A stretch of 35,592 nt of DNA from NCBI GenBank assembly GCA_022826645.1, contig JAJDUM010000026.1:1-35592 (forward strand). Direction: 5' to 3'. Positions 15,540 through 23,631 of the stretch are shown here, one piece after another. This stretch comes from Candidatus Poribacteria bacterium. Its GTDB lineage: Bacteria; Poribacteria; WGA-4E; PCPOR2b. The translations under genes were made by a program, and so were the position numbers. Each line of letters begins with the position of its first letter. Within the stretch, counting starts at the first letter, position 1. The notes beneath the pieces were generated by a model. It was not told the origin of the DNA. It saw only the letters and a program-made list of their open reading frames with translations, and searched no databases.

Positions 15540-16448
15540 ATGCCAATCAACCGTGCCGAACTCATCACCGAGCAACGAAACCCCAACTCGCTAGACATTG
15601 ATCTCAAATCGACCGAAGAGATTGTCGAGATTTTTCACGAAGAGAACCAAAACGTATTAACTGCCGTGGAGGCTGTGTCCGGGTCAATTGCTGAAGGCGT
15701 CCAACTTATCACGGACGCCTTTCGACGCGGTGGACGGCTTTTCTACATCGGCGCCGGCACGAGCGGTAGACTGGGCGTTCTGGATGCCTCCGAATGTCCC
15801 CCGACTTTCAGCTCCCATCCCGACATGGTGCAGGGGATTATCGCCGGGGGAGACCGTGCCTTGCGTCGCTCCGTGGAAGCCGCGGAAGATAAACCCCAGA
15901 TGGGGGCGCAGGCAATCCGCGAGCGGGGCGTAGCAGAGTCAGATGTCGTGGTTGGAATCGCCAGCAGCGGGTACACCCCTTACGTCATCGGCGCACTGAA
16001 AGAGGCACACAGAATTGGCGCGAAAACAATTTTCCTCTGCTGTATTCCCGCCGCCGAATACTTGGATGAATTCGTGGATGTTTGTATCGCTCCAATCGTA
16101 GGACCCGAGATAATAACAGGCTCCACCCGTCTGAAAGCCGGCACGGCTACGAAGCTCGTTCTAAATATGCTTTCAACCATCTCGATGATAAAAATTGGCA
16201 AGGTCTATAACAACCTGATGGTCGACCTGCAATCGTCCAACGCCAAGTTGACTGATCGAGGAATACGTATCATCATGGAGGTGACGGGCGCAGACTTCGA
16301 TACGGCTCAAGAAGCATTGGAGCGCGCCGGCGGCAGCGTCAAAACCGCCATAGTCATGCTGGCAGCGGGCGTAGATTATGACGATGCAGTAGCCCGATTG
16401 GAATCGCAGGAGGGTGTCCTACGGCGCGTGTTGGAAGAAACTTCGTAG
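15540..16448 (+). CDS. murQ: N-acetylmuramic acid 6-phosphate etherase MurQ
   Basis: A 302-residue SIS-domain enzyme. TEQRNPNSLDIDLKSTEEI begins it, then YIGAGTSGRLGVLDASECPP, the MurQ signature with catalytic Glu in SEC, followed by GIASSGYTPYVIGAL, LKAGTATKLVLNMLST and QSSNAKLTDRGIRIIMEVTG. It cleaves the lactyl ether of MurNAc-6-P to GlcNAc-6-P plus lactate in the cytoplasm for peptidoglycan recycling or growth on external MurNAc. Length and motifs are normal. It follows the ASKHA kinase by 119 nt; the gap includes ACCACTAGCCACTG just before the start. Confidence 0.95.
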   Translation: MPINRAELITEQRNPNSLDIDLKSTEEIVEIFHEENQNVLTAVEAVSGSIAEGVQLITDAFRRGGRLFYIGAGTSGRLGVLDASECPPTFSSHPDMVQGIIAGGDRALRRSVEAAEDKPQMGAQAIRERGVAESDVVVGIASSGYTPYVIGALKEAHRIGAKTIFLCCIPAAEYLDEFVDVCIAPIVGPEIITGSTRLKAGTATKLVLNMLSTISMIKIGKVYNNLMVDLQSSNAKLTDRGIRIIMEVTGADFDTAQEALERAGGSVKTAIVMLAAGVDYDDAVARLESQEGVLRRVLEETS

Positions 16449-16460
16449 ACGAAATTCATA

Positions 16461-16490
16461 TTGACGCCGGGCGATGCTGTTATGTAGAAT
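16461..16490 (+). promoter_or_regulatory. Candidate sigma70-type promoter of the M28 peptidase gene
   Basis: TTGACG (16461-16466), an 18-nt spacer and TAGAAT (16485-16490), ending 61 nt before the ATG at 16551. Spacing is good; the -35 has one mismatch and the -10 one mismatch to consensus. Only a candidate. Confidence 0.45.
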
Positions 16491-16550
16491 ACTTTCCCCG
16501 TTACCATCAATCTCCGAATCCATTGGCTACCCATAGGAAACGCTTGTTAG

Positions 16551-18698
16551 ATGCGAAAACTGGCAATTTCAATTCTTGTTTTCCTACTTTACGGAACACC
16601 CCTCCTTTCGGCTGAAGAGGAACTCCTCCTCAAAATCCCCGAGAACTCGAACCGGCAACTGCGCGTCCTGAACGAGAGATTCGGGCTGAGGTTGCGTTAT
16701 CGCACTCTCGACTTTTCCATCGTCCAAGCGAGCCGGAGCGTCCTGCCCGCGCTTCCTCATGCGGAGGTTCTGGATGTGGTGCTGCCCGAGTTCAACTACT
16801 ACCTCCTTCGATTGGGTGTACCGGCGGAAGCTGAGAGCTACGGAGAACTGTTAGACGAATTTGACGGCACGTTTCTGGTCAAACTGCCGGGTGAGCTTGA
16901 GGAAAGACTCTTCAAAATTCCCGGGCACCACCGAGCCAGGCTGCCGATTGAGGTGAGCATACCCGCCTTTGACCAGCCGCTATACGCACCGAGCGTCTCC
17001 GCGGCACCCGAGAGCCAAACTGTCATTGAATCCCTGCTTGGTGAGGTCGATGCCAATCGCTGGTTCGATTTGATTAAGGCGCTCGTTGAAAACGAGGACT
17101 TGGAACGTCCGGGGCATTTCTTTGGAAGCCGGTATGCGCTCCGTGTACGCGATGCAATCCAGCACGATGGCAGACCGACTCCCGATCACGCCTGCGACAA
17201 TGCTGCCGACTACATCGCCGAGCAATTCCGTAGTTACGGACTGGACGTCGAATTTGATTCGTTTCCGCATCACCGCCGAGGAGGTTTTGGCGGGCGCCTG
17301 TTGGGTGAATATGTCATGCGGAACGTCGTGGCAACCCTACCCGGAAAGGGGCCAAACCGAGAGCGAATCTTCTTGATGACAGGTCACTACGACAGTATTT
17401 CCTTCAAGACCTCGGGCTGGGACGAGAATTGGCACACCCTGCCCGCACCCGGGGCTTCGGACAATGCATCGGGAATTGCCGAGATTCTTGAAACCGCGCG
17501 AATTCTCAGCCGGCAGGATTTCGACTTTACTATTCGGTTCGTCGCCTTTACCGGCGAGGAGTTATTTCTTTACGGGAGCCAGCATTACAGCGGGCTCGTT
17601 GTGGAACGCGGCGACCAAATTGAGGGGGTGCTGAATTTTGATCTCTTGGGGCATGATGAGGACGGAGTGCTGGACATCCATGTACTGGGCGACGAGGCTT
17701 CCCAATGGCTGGTGAACGCCTTTGGCACGGCGGCGCAGCGCTACAATATTGAGGTCGATTTGCGCAAAAAGAACGACCCCAGCTTTATATTTAGCGATCA
17801 TTCTCCATTCTGGAATATAGGGATCCCCGCGGTCATGGTCGCGGAAGAATCTACCTTCAATCCGCCGGAATCAACGGACTACATCCACAGCGAAATAGAC
17901 ACCCTCGATAAGATTACGCTGCCTCTGGGAAAACTGGCGGTCGAATTGGCTGTCGCCACTCTCGCAGAGCTAGCATTGCCTATTTCAGAACCCGGACAAG
18001 CGAGAGAAGATACCCCGGACCTCCTTTGGGAACCGGCGAATCTGCGCCTATCTCAGCCAACAACTTTGAAAGGGGAGGCAGTCGAGATTGATGCCACGGT
18101 CAAGAACAGCGGCCCAGTGGGTGTGAAAGAAGTTACGATTCAATTCGTCGCCGATCTACCCGACGGCACCACCGAGCTGATTTCCGAGCATACGACGGAT
18201 CTCGAGGTTGGACAGTCGCAAGTCTTTCGCACAAGGTTCACCCCGTCAGCTTGGGGGCAATTCGTGCTTCGCGCCAACGTAAACGTGGATACTCGCGTGT
18301 TCGAGTCCGATTTTGGAAACAACGAGGTGAGAGCGGAGTTGACCGTGGCTGGCACCGGGGCTGATAGTCAATTGGCGATTGAGAATATCATGGCATACCC
18401 GAGTCCGGTGCGCTTTGGTACTACGGACCAACGTATGAAACTTTCGTATGTGCTAAATCAGGACGCTGACGTAGATGTCACGGTGTACACCCCATTCGGA
18501 GAGAAAGTCTTCGAGCGGAAATTCCGCGCGGGCAACAACGGTGGGCGATTGGGTGTGAACGACGGCTTTTACTGGAACGGTAACAGTGCGAATGGGGGGC
18601 GAGTCGCCGGGGGTATGTATGTTTGTCAGATTCAAGCAACGAACTCAGTCGGCAGTTCGGAACGTGCGGGCATAAAGGTAGCCATAATTGCGGAGTAG
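16551..18698 (+). CDS. Secreted M28 metallopeptidase with CARDB and FlgD-like C-terminal modules
   Basis: A 715-residue protein with a signal peptide (residues 1-21, MRKLAISILVFLLYGTPLLS). Residues ~165-475 are an M28 zinc peptidase with the metal ligands visible: H279 in LMTGHYDS, D304 in GASDNASG, E336/E337 in TGEEL, D364 in NFDLLGHD and H446 in DYIHSEID. Residues ~485-600 form a CARDB-type Ig domain (LSQPTTLKGEAVEIDATVKN). Residues ~610-715 are a FlgD-like/T9SS-type module (PSPVRFGTTDQRMKLSYVLN, then YWNGNSANGGRVAGGMYVCQ). It is an exported aminopeptidase or carboxypeptidase, retained or secreted by the C-terminal module. Substrate unknown. All expected metal ligands are present. Confidence 0.88.
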   Translation: MRKLAISILVFLLYGTPLLSAEEELLLKIPENSNRQLRVLNERFGLRLRYRTLDFSIVQASRSVLPALPHAEVLDVVLPEFNYYLLRLGVPAEAESYGELLDEFDGTFLVKLPGELEERLFKIPGHHRARLPIEVSIPAFDQPLYAPSVSAAPESQTVIESLLGEVDANRWFDLIKALVENEDLERPGHFFGSRYALRVRDAIQHDGRPTPDHACDNAADYIAEQFRSYGLDVEFDSFPHHRRGGFGGRLLGEYVMRNVVATLPGKGPNRERIFLMTGHYDSISFKTSGWDENWHTLPAPGASDNASGIAEILETARILSRQDFDFTIRFVAFTGEELFLYGSQHYSGLVVERGDQIEGVLNFDLLGHDEDGVLDIHVLGDEASQWLVNAFGTAAQRYNIEVDLRKKNDPSFIFSDHSPFWNIGIPAVMVAEESTFNPPESTDYIHSEIDTLDKITLPLGKLAVELAVATLAELALPISEPGQAREDTPDLLWEPANLRLSQPTTLKGEAVEIDATVKNSGPVGVKEVTIQFVADLPDGTTELISEHTTDLEVGQSQVFRTRFTPSAWGQFVLRANVNVDTRVFESDFGNNEVRAELTVAGTGADSQLAIENIMAYPSPVRFGTTDQRMKLSYVLNQDADVDVTVYTPFGEKVFERKFRAGNNGGRLGVNDGFYWNGNSANGGRVAGGMYVCQIQATNSVGSSERAGIKVAIIAE

Positions 18699-18774
18699 GT
18701 TTGATACGTGGTGAACTTAGACCGTGGAAGGCGCCATTGCCCCGCAATATCGGTTAATAATACGTAATGCGTAA

Positions 18775-19308
18775 TTATAGCTCGCGGAGGCGGATATTGC
18801 GGAACTGAACGGGACCATGATCGCCCTGCAGCATGATGGGTCCCTCGGGTGGATTGTCATCCGCGAGATGGCCGCCCGTCGGGCCCTCAATTGTCACGTT
18901 ATCATGAATCTTGGCGCCGTTCAGAAATACGGTTAGAACCATACCTTTTAGCTTCGCTTCCAGCGTTTGCCATTCACCTGCCGGTTTACTTGCCTCCACA
19001 TCCACGCACTTCTGGTTGTACAGTGCGCCGTTCTCAGCCGGATAGGAGTAGGTCTTGCCCAGACTGTCGATGATCTGAAGTTCGTAGCGCCCCCGGAGAT
19101 AGATGCCGCTATTGCTGTCCTCCGGCACCAGATATTCGATGTGCAACTCGAAATCTCCGAACACCCGCTCGGTGATGATGTCTATCCCTTGATTCAAGTT
19201 GTCTAAAATACCGTCGTGAACCGACCATGTGTGATCTCGGTCCGAATGCCGCATTCGCCACCCCGTAAGGTCTTCCCCATTGAAAAGCTCAATCCATTCT
19301 CCCGCCAT
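18775..19308 (-). CDS. DUF1080 (3-keto-disaccharide hydrolase-type) domain protein
   Basis: A ~177-residue single DUF1080 lectin-like domain: GEWIELFNGEDLTGWRMR, WSVHDGILDNLNQG, FGDFELHIEYLVPEDSNSGI, YLRGRYELQIIDSLGKTY, and PEGPIMLQGDHGPVQFRNIR. All blocks of the family are present and no signal peptide was found, which differs from many DUF1080 proteins that are secreted. The domain is known from glycoside-active proteins of Planctomycetes and related bacteria. ATG 19308 is preferred over ATG 19317 because the second lies 9 nt from AAGGAG, whereas the first is directly adjacent. It is on the strand opposite to its two neighbours. Confidence 0.88.
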   Translation of the reverse strand: MAGEWIELFNGEDLTGWRMRHSDRDHTWSVHDGILDNLNQGIDIITERVFGDFELHIEYLVPEDSNSGIYLRGRYELQIIDSLGKTYSYPAENGALYNQKCVDVEASKPAGEWQTLEAKLKGMVLTVFLNGAKIHDNVTIEGPTGGHLADDNPPEGPIMLQGDHGPVQFRNIRLREL

Positions 19309-19693
19309 GCTTGTCATCTCCTTGGGTTATAGTCTAATGTTCTACGCCTGCACGCCAGTTAATAAGGTGAACTATAGCAGAATCCCTTACGGTGATCAAT
19401 GCGTTTTTTCTCATGGAGGCTACGGATTTGTACCTTTCTAATTGACATTTCGCCAGAAAATACTAGAATGTCTCCGATTCATAGTTGTTTACACACATAC
19501 TCAATGACCATAGATAAAAAGGAACTAAGAAGATGCCGCAGTAGACCTTGTATAGAGTGGATGTAGCAGTGGTCGTTACCTACCAAATCTGAGTTTACAT
19601 CAAGCTCCACCTCGACTTTGTCGTCCTCTCTTCGTGGATCTTACTCAATTCGGGAGGCGACGTAACATCGACCATGATCGAAAGGAGGTTCCG
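19309..19693. other. Divergent intergenic region
   Basis: 385 bp between DUF1080 (minus) and the FG-GAP protein (plus). Holds a candidate plus-strand promoter at 19442-19469 and the ribosome-binding site AAAGGAGG at 19681. No repeat copy was found. Confidence 0.5.
19442..19469 (+). promoter_or_regulatory. Candidate promoter upstream of FG-GAP protein
   Basis: TTGACA (19442-19447), 16-nt spacer, TAGAAT (19464-19469). Consensus -35 and good -10, spacer one short. It would give a 5' leader of ~220 nt before the TTG start. Confidence 0.42.
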
Positions 19694-21331
19694 TTGAAAA
19701 CGGCACAATTTCTCCTTATCAATCTCGTCCTCGGTATTGGATTGGGGGCGATCAGTCTCACCGGTGCGGAAGTTAAGCTAATCGCTGATCCGGAAACACG
19801 CGGACTTCGTTTGTCCGCCGATATTACCGGGAAATCCATAGCCGTGGGAGCCGAGAAGATGGGCGTCGCGAAAATCTATGTCGGCAGCGGGAAAGACTGG
19901 AAGGAGCTGACGGAGCTTCGGTTGGAAGATCGAGATCCGGCCAACCCACACCTCGGCGAGTTCGGATGGTCGGTCGCTCTCAGTGCTCGCCATGCCCAGG
20001 CGAGCGCGAACATCGCCATCGTCGGGGCACCAGCGGACCTACACGGCGCCGACTTCGCCGGTGACCAAGCTGCGGATTGGAAAAAGGGGATGAAGGGTGC
20101 GGCATATATCTTCGCCCCGAGCGGGGCTGCCTGGAAACAGCAGGCGAAACTTGCCGCGCCAGACCCGGAAGACGATGATCGTTTCGGACATGCCGTATCC
20201 ATCGACCGGAGCACTGCCATCGTTGGCGTACCAAAGGATGATGATGCCGGTACGGACTCGGGTTCAGCCTATATCTTCTTTCACGACGGAAAGCAGTGGA
20301 AACAACAGGCAAAGCTTGTTCCCCGGGATTTAGAGAAGGGAGACAGTTTCGGTGAGGCTGTCGTCGTGCGCGAGAACGTCGCCGTTATCGGGGCGCCCAA
20401 GCACACTCACAGCGGACTCAGACTCACCGGCGCTGTCTACATCTTTGAACGCCAAGGAGATACATGGGCGCAACAAGCCAAACTCACTGCCAATGACGCC
20501 CGAAAGGGCGACCAATTCGGTCGCGCAGTCGCCATGAGCGGGGATACGGTCGTCGTTGGCGCGCCAATGTTTGATAGTCATGCGGGAAGAGATGCCGGCG
20601 CTGCCTATGTCTTTACCCGGGACGGAGAGCGGTGGAATCAACGATCCAAGTTGATTGCGAGTGACACCAACGCGAGCGATCGGTTCGGGGCAAGTGTCGC
20701 AACCAACGGGAACACCGCCATCATTGGGGCGCCAAGACGTGACGCACGCGGTCTACCCGCCTCAGGCGCGGTCTATTCTTTTGTGAATGTGGACGGCGCC
20801 TGGCAGGAGAAGAAACAGGTTACGCCCGACCAAGAGGGGCAAAACATTACCTTCGGCGCTTGGGTAGCGATGACAGGCGACAACGTTGTTGTCTTGGCGC
20901 ATGCCCTGCCCTCGGTGCCTCCCCTCAATCTCGGATTCGGATCGGCAGCATATGTCTATGATATTGCAGGCGATTTCGACGCGTTGCCATTCCCCGTGGA
21001 ACCGATCGGATTGAGCGTGACAACGTTCGGGCAGGTTAAACGCACGGCGCTACTCCAAAACTTCCCCAACCCGTTTAACCCGGAGACCTGGCTGCCGTAT
21101 CGATTGGCGGTCGATGTGCCCGTGACCTTTCGCATCTACAACATTCGGGGGCAACTGATCCGTGAGTTGGATATCGGGGTCCAAAAGGAAGGTCGCTATC
21201 TGACGAGAGAAACTGCCGCCTATTGGGACGGCAAAGACGGAGTCGGAGAGATGGTTTCCAGCGACGTTTATTTCTACACCCTCCATGCCGGCTCGTTCCA
21301 AGCCACGCGCAGAATGCTCATTGTGAAATAG
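19694..21331 (+). CDS. Secreted FG-GAP/integrin-like beta-propeller with C-terminal sorting module
   Basis: About 545 residues. The signal peptide is MKTAQFLLINLVLGIGLGAI, ending near residue 25. Residues ~80-410 hold six or seven FG-GAP-like blades (DDRFGHAVSIDRSTAIVGVP, GDSFGEAVVVRENVAVIGAP, GDQFGRAVAMSGDTVVVGAP, SDRFGASVATNGNTAIIGAP) each ending in GSAYIF/AAYVF strands, as in integrin alpha-type propellers. The C-terminal ~95 residues are a FlgD/T9SS-like module: LLQNFPNPFNPETWLPYRLA, then YWDGKDGVGEMVSSDVYFYT. The protein is extracellular or surface-bound, role unknown, possibly adhesion. TTG 19694 was chosen over an upstream open frame because AAAGGAGG lies 7 nt before it. Confidence 0.85.
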   Translation: MKTAQFLLINLVLGIGLGAISLTGAEVKLIADPETRGLRLSADITGKSIAVGAEKMGVAKIYVGSGKDWKELTELRLEDRDPANPHLGEFGWSVALSARHAQASANIAIVGAPADLHGADFAGDQAADWKKGMKGAAYIFAPSGAAWKQQAKLAAPDPEDDDRFGHAVSIDRSTAIVGVPKDDDAGTDSGSAYIFFHDGKQWKQQAKLVPRDLEKGDSFGEAVVVRENVAVIGAPKHTHSGLRLTGAVYIFERQGDTWAQQAKLTANDARKGDQFGRAVAMSGDTVVVGAPMFDSHAGRDAGAAYVFTRDGERWNQRSKLIASDTNASDRFGASVATNGNTAIIGAPRRDARGLPASGAVYSFVNVDGAWQEKKQVTPDQEGQNITFGAWVAMTGDNVVVLAHALPSVPPLNLGFGSAAYVYDIAGDFDALPFPVEPIGLSVTTFGQVKRTALLQNFPNPFNPETWLPYRLAVDVPVTFRIYNIRGQLIRELDIGVQKEGRYLTRETAAYWDGKDGVGEMVSSDVYFYTLHAGSFQATRRMLIVK

Positions 21332-21467
21332 GATTATATGACCAGATGTTTATGATAGATATCCAACACAGATAATAACCATCAGATATTCGCCAACTAT
21401 ACTCTACGCTGTTGGAAATTGCGTTTTTCAAGAGTTAAGAAATGGAGCGTGAGTTTTTCAAGTGGTA

Positions 21468-21490
21468 GGAGGGAATTCCGATTCCCGACC
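21468..21490 (+). repeat. Repeat GAGGGAATTCCGATTCCCGACC
   Basis: Contains the hairpin GGGAAT..ATTCCC. The related GAGGGAACTCCGATTCCCGACC lies at 25530-25551. Both are next to R25/R35 copies. Confidence 0.6.
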
Positions 21491-21506
21491 GTCGCGATTC
21501 GGAGAT
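21491..21506 (+). repeat. R25 repeat copy (truncated)
   Basis: GTCGCGATTCGGAGAT followed by GGGATCACAATCGC, the R35 copy at 21509. Same arrangement as 10744-10783. Confidence 0.65.
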
Positions 21507-21508
21507 GG

Positions 21509-21544
21509 GATCACAATCGCAGTCACTATCCATGTCCTTTGATC
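21509..21544 (-). repeat. R35 repeat copy 5
   Basis: 36 bp bounded by GATC (GATCACAATCGCAGTCACTATCC... TTTGATC). Diverged copy; followed by TCCTACA as in copy 2. Confidence 0.6.
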
Positions 21545-21660
21545 TCCTACAGGTCTAAAGGTCGGTTGTCCGAGTGCGGTGAAGCAATCGGGGAACGCCA
21601 AGTTAATCGAGGTTGGATACCGTGCCGTGTGATTCACATGGCACTCCGCTGGAGTGGGGA

Positions 21661-21685
21661 ATCGCGACCTGGAGATCGCTCCTAC
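21661..21685 (+). repeat. R25 repeat copy (ATCGCGACCTGGAGATCGCTCCTAC)
   Basis: 25-bp variant with CCT in place of TTC. The 6172 copy reads GATTCGGAGATCGCTCCTAC. Confidence 0.65.
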
Positions 21686-21824
21686 ATAATGAGAGGCTGG
21701 TGCGCGGTGCGCACCCTACAGGTTGTGAATAAGGAATGGTGGCCAGGGATTTTCGATCGCGCTCGTTGCTGATGAGAATGACAATTCTGATGATGAGGAC
21801 ATCCGCTGTGCTCCAATCTCTTTA

Positions 21825-22034
21825 GAGCCTGTTTGAAAAGTACATTTGTAGGGTGCGCACTACGCACCAGCTTCTAATAGCCCCAGCGGGGCGGAAGGTG
21901 TGTAGAAACACCGAAACCTCGTGCACCCAAGCCCCAGCGGGGCGACAGGTATGTAGCAGACAGCACTAAATACATAACGAAACTTCCCACAAATGACCAA
22001 ATAGGACTTGGCTACCGATTATTCAAACAGGTTC
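21825..22034 (+). mobile_element. MITE-1 copy B with TTA duplication
   Basis: 210 bp. Left end GAGCCTGTTTGAAAAG, right end TTCAAACAGGTTC, flanked by TTA at 21822-21824 and 22035-22037. Interior includes GTAGGGTGCGCACTACGCACC and two AGCCCCAGCGGGGCG palindromes, almost the same as copy C at 34468. No coding potential. Confidence 0.85.
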
Positions 22035-22134
22035 TTAGTCGAAGTACTGGGACAAAATGAGATCGATATTTAGAGCCCTGAAGTGTTGGAGACCTCGGAA
22101 ATCCGTACGTATCCCGTAAAAGTTTCAAAGCAGG

Positions 22135-23454
22135 TTACACGCCCAAATCGTGCGTTTTCACCAGCAACGAGACGACCTCTGCTTTGCCGCCATCTGCACT
22201 CAGTCCCAGCCTACCCTTCTGATTAGCGGGGGCTTTGCAGGTCTGTGCGAATTGGTCATTGACGAAACACTCAATCAGGCTTCCTTCCACGAAAATCTGA
22301 ATCTTGACTGTTTCCGAGTTGTCCACCGGGCAGGGGCGCTGGTGGTCTATGCCGGGTCCAGCCAGCACAAGTTGACCTCGCTCGGGTAGGAGCGTCAGAC
22401 GGTAGTCCTCGCGCAGCCTGATGGTGAACTGACTCTTGAACGCCAGCTTGACGCGGAAGTCCAACATGCAGTTGGCAGGTACGTCGAAAAACGCTTCTGA
22501 GCTTGACTCTAGCAAATTCAGTTTATCGGTTAGGTCGAGGAGCGTATGTTTGAAGACCGAAACCACCTCCCGAACCGGTTTCATATAGAGCAGCCCGTCG
22601 GGGCCTGCATAGACCTCGCGCGGTGCCGGCATCGGGCCACCCGCCCAGCCACCAAACCACACGTGCCGCTTCCCATCCCACACCCGTTTTGGCGCGTTGA
22701 TATGCGGACGGTCGAGTTCATACATCAGTGTTGGAAACTTGTAGGGGCCATTCACATTCTCTGAATAGCAATACCTTCGGCAACTGTGGATGTAGTGCAT
22801 GTCACCGATTCGAAAGTAGTCGGGACATTCATCCCCCTGCACTCCCTCAACCGCCGGTTCCTGTTGCCAAACCGTCAAGTCTTTTGAGGTCAGAAGACCG
22901 AAGCGACTGCCCTTTTCGCCGGGGACTTGAGCGAGAATATGCATCCAGTATTCCCCAGCTTCCTTATTCCAAAAAATCTGCGGGTCTCGGAAGTCGCGCT
23001 TGTGATGATTGGCGTAGTGGACGCCGTCCGGGGAAATCATGTTTTCGGGATGTTTCGTCCACCTTACGAGGTCCCGGCTCGTGGCATGGGAAAGGAACTC
23101 CCGGCCGTCCGGATTCTCGGGATTCCAGCTAGTGTACCAGGCATGAAAAATGTCATCCTTCTCCACAACGCAGCCGGTGAACATGCAACACCCTTCCGGC
23201 CCCTTGGGGTTGCCATGATCGGGGCTCAAGGCCGGGGGTAGCTCCGTCCAGTTCACCAGATCCGTCGACGCAATGTGCTCCCAGTGCACATCAACGTTGC
23301 CGGTGGGATTCGTCAGATAGAAGACGTGGTATTCACCTTTCCAATAGAAAGGCATCACGTCCCCTACTGCACGCTTGCCAGGCATGAAATGAATGAGCGA
23401 ACGATAGGGAGCAGGTTCGACCGGGGTGTTGTTTTCAGGTTGTATGACGACCAC
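22135..23454 (-). CDS. GH32-like glycoside hydrolase (five-bladed propeller)
   Basis: A 439-residue protein with no signal peptide. The GH32 framework is seen: RSLIHFMPGKRAVGDVMPFY with D32 at the nucleophile position, although the usual WMNDPNG is altered; RDFRDPQIF with RDP (156-158); and VQGDECPDYF with the EC motif (209-210). The N-terminal propeller is followed by a beta-sandwich-like C-terminal region (~320-439) as in GH32 fructosidases. The altered first motif may change substrate. The start is GTG 23454, with AAGGAGG four nt upstream. A second GH32 gene follows upstream on the same strand at 23632-25176; the ~180-bp gap and common orientation suggest co-expression. Confidence 0.8.
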   Translation of the reverse strand: MVVIQPENNTPVEPAPYRSLIHFMPGKRAVGDVMPFYWKGEYHVFYLTNPTGNVDVHWEHIASTDLVNWTELPPALSPDHGNPKGPEGCCMFTGCVVEKDDIFHAWYTSWNPENPDGREFLSHATSRDLVRWTKHPENMISPDGVHYANHHKRDFRDPQIFWNKEAGEYWMHILAQVPGEKGSRFGLLTSKDLTVWQQEPAVEGVQGDECPDYFRIGDMHYIHSCRRYCYSENVNGPYKFPTLMYELDRPHINAPKRVWDGKRHVWFGGWAGGPMPAPREVYAGPDGLLYMKPVREVVSVFKHTLLDLTDKLNLLESSSEAFFDVPANCMLDFRVKLAFKSQFTIRLREDYRLTLLPERGQLVLAGPGIDHQRPCPVDNSETVKIQIFVEGSLIECFVNDQFAQTCKAPANQKGRLGLSADGGKAEVVSLLVKTHDLGV

Positions 23455-23631
23455 ATTTCCTCCTTAGATGAAATAGTTGCTGGTGCCCCATCGTCGTTCT
23501 CCGTTTCGTTACGATAGTTGATATTGTTTGTTCTAAGTGGTCTGCTCAGTTATGGCTTGTCGGTGGTAACTTGAGCCGGCATCCGTCTTTGCGCGTCAGA
23601 GGCAAGCATTTCTGCCGAGCTGTCCTCTGAA

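Larger units (their letters stand above)
21332..22134. other. Gene-free gap with R25, R35 and MITE-1 copy B
   Basis: About 800 bp between convergent FG-GAP and GH32 genes. Contains a block (21395-21545) related to one at 25435-25555: both have TACTCyrCGC(A)CTGTyrGAAATTGCGT, then GAGGGAAyTCCGATTCCCGACC. Also R25 copies, R35 copy 5 and MITE-1 copy B. Confidence 0.7.
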
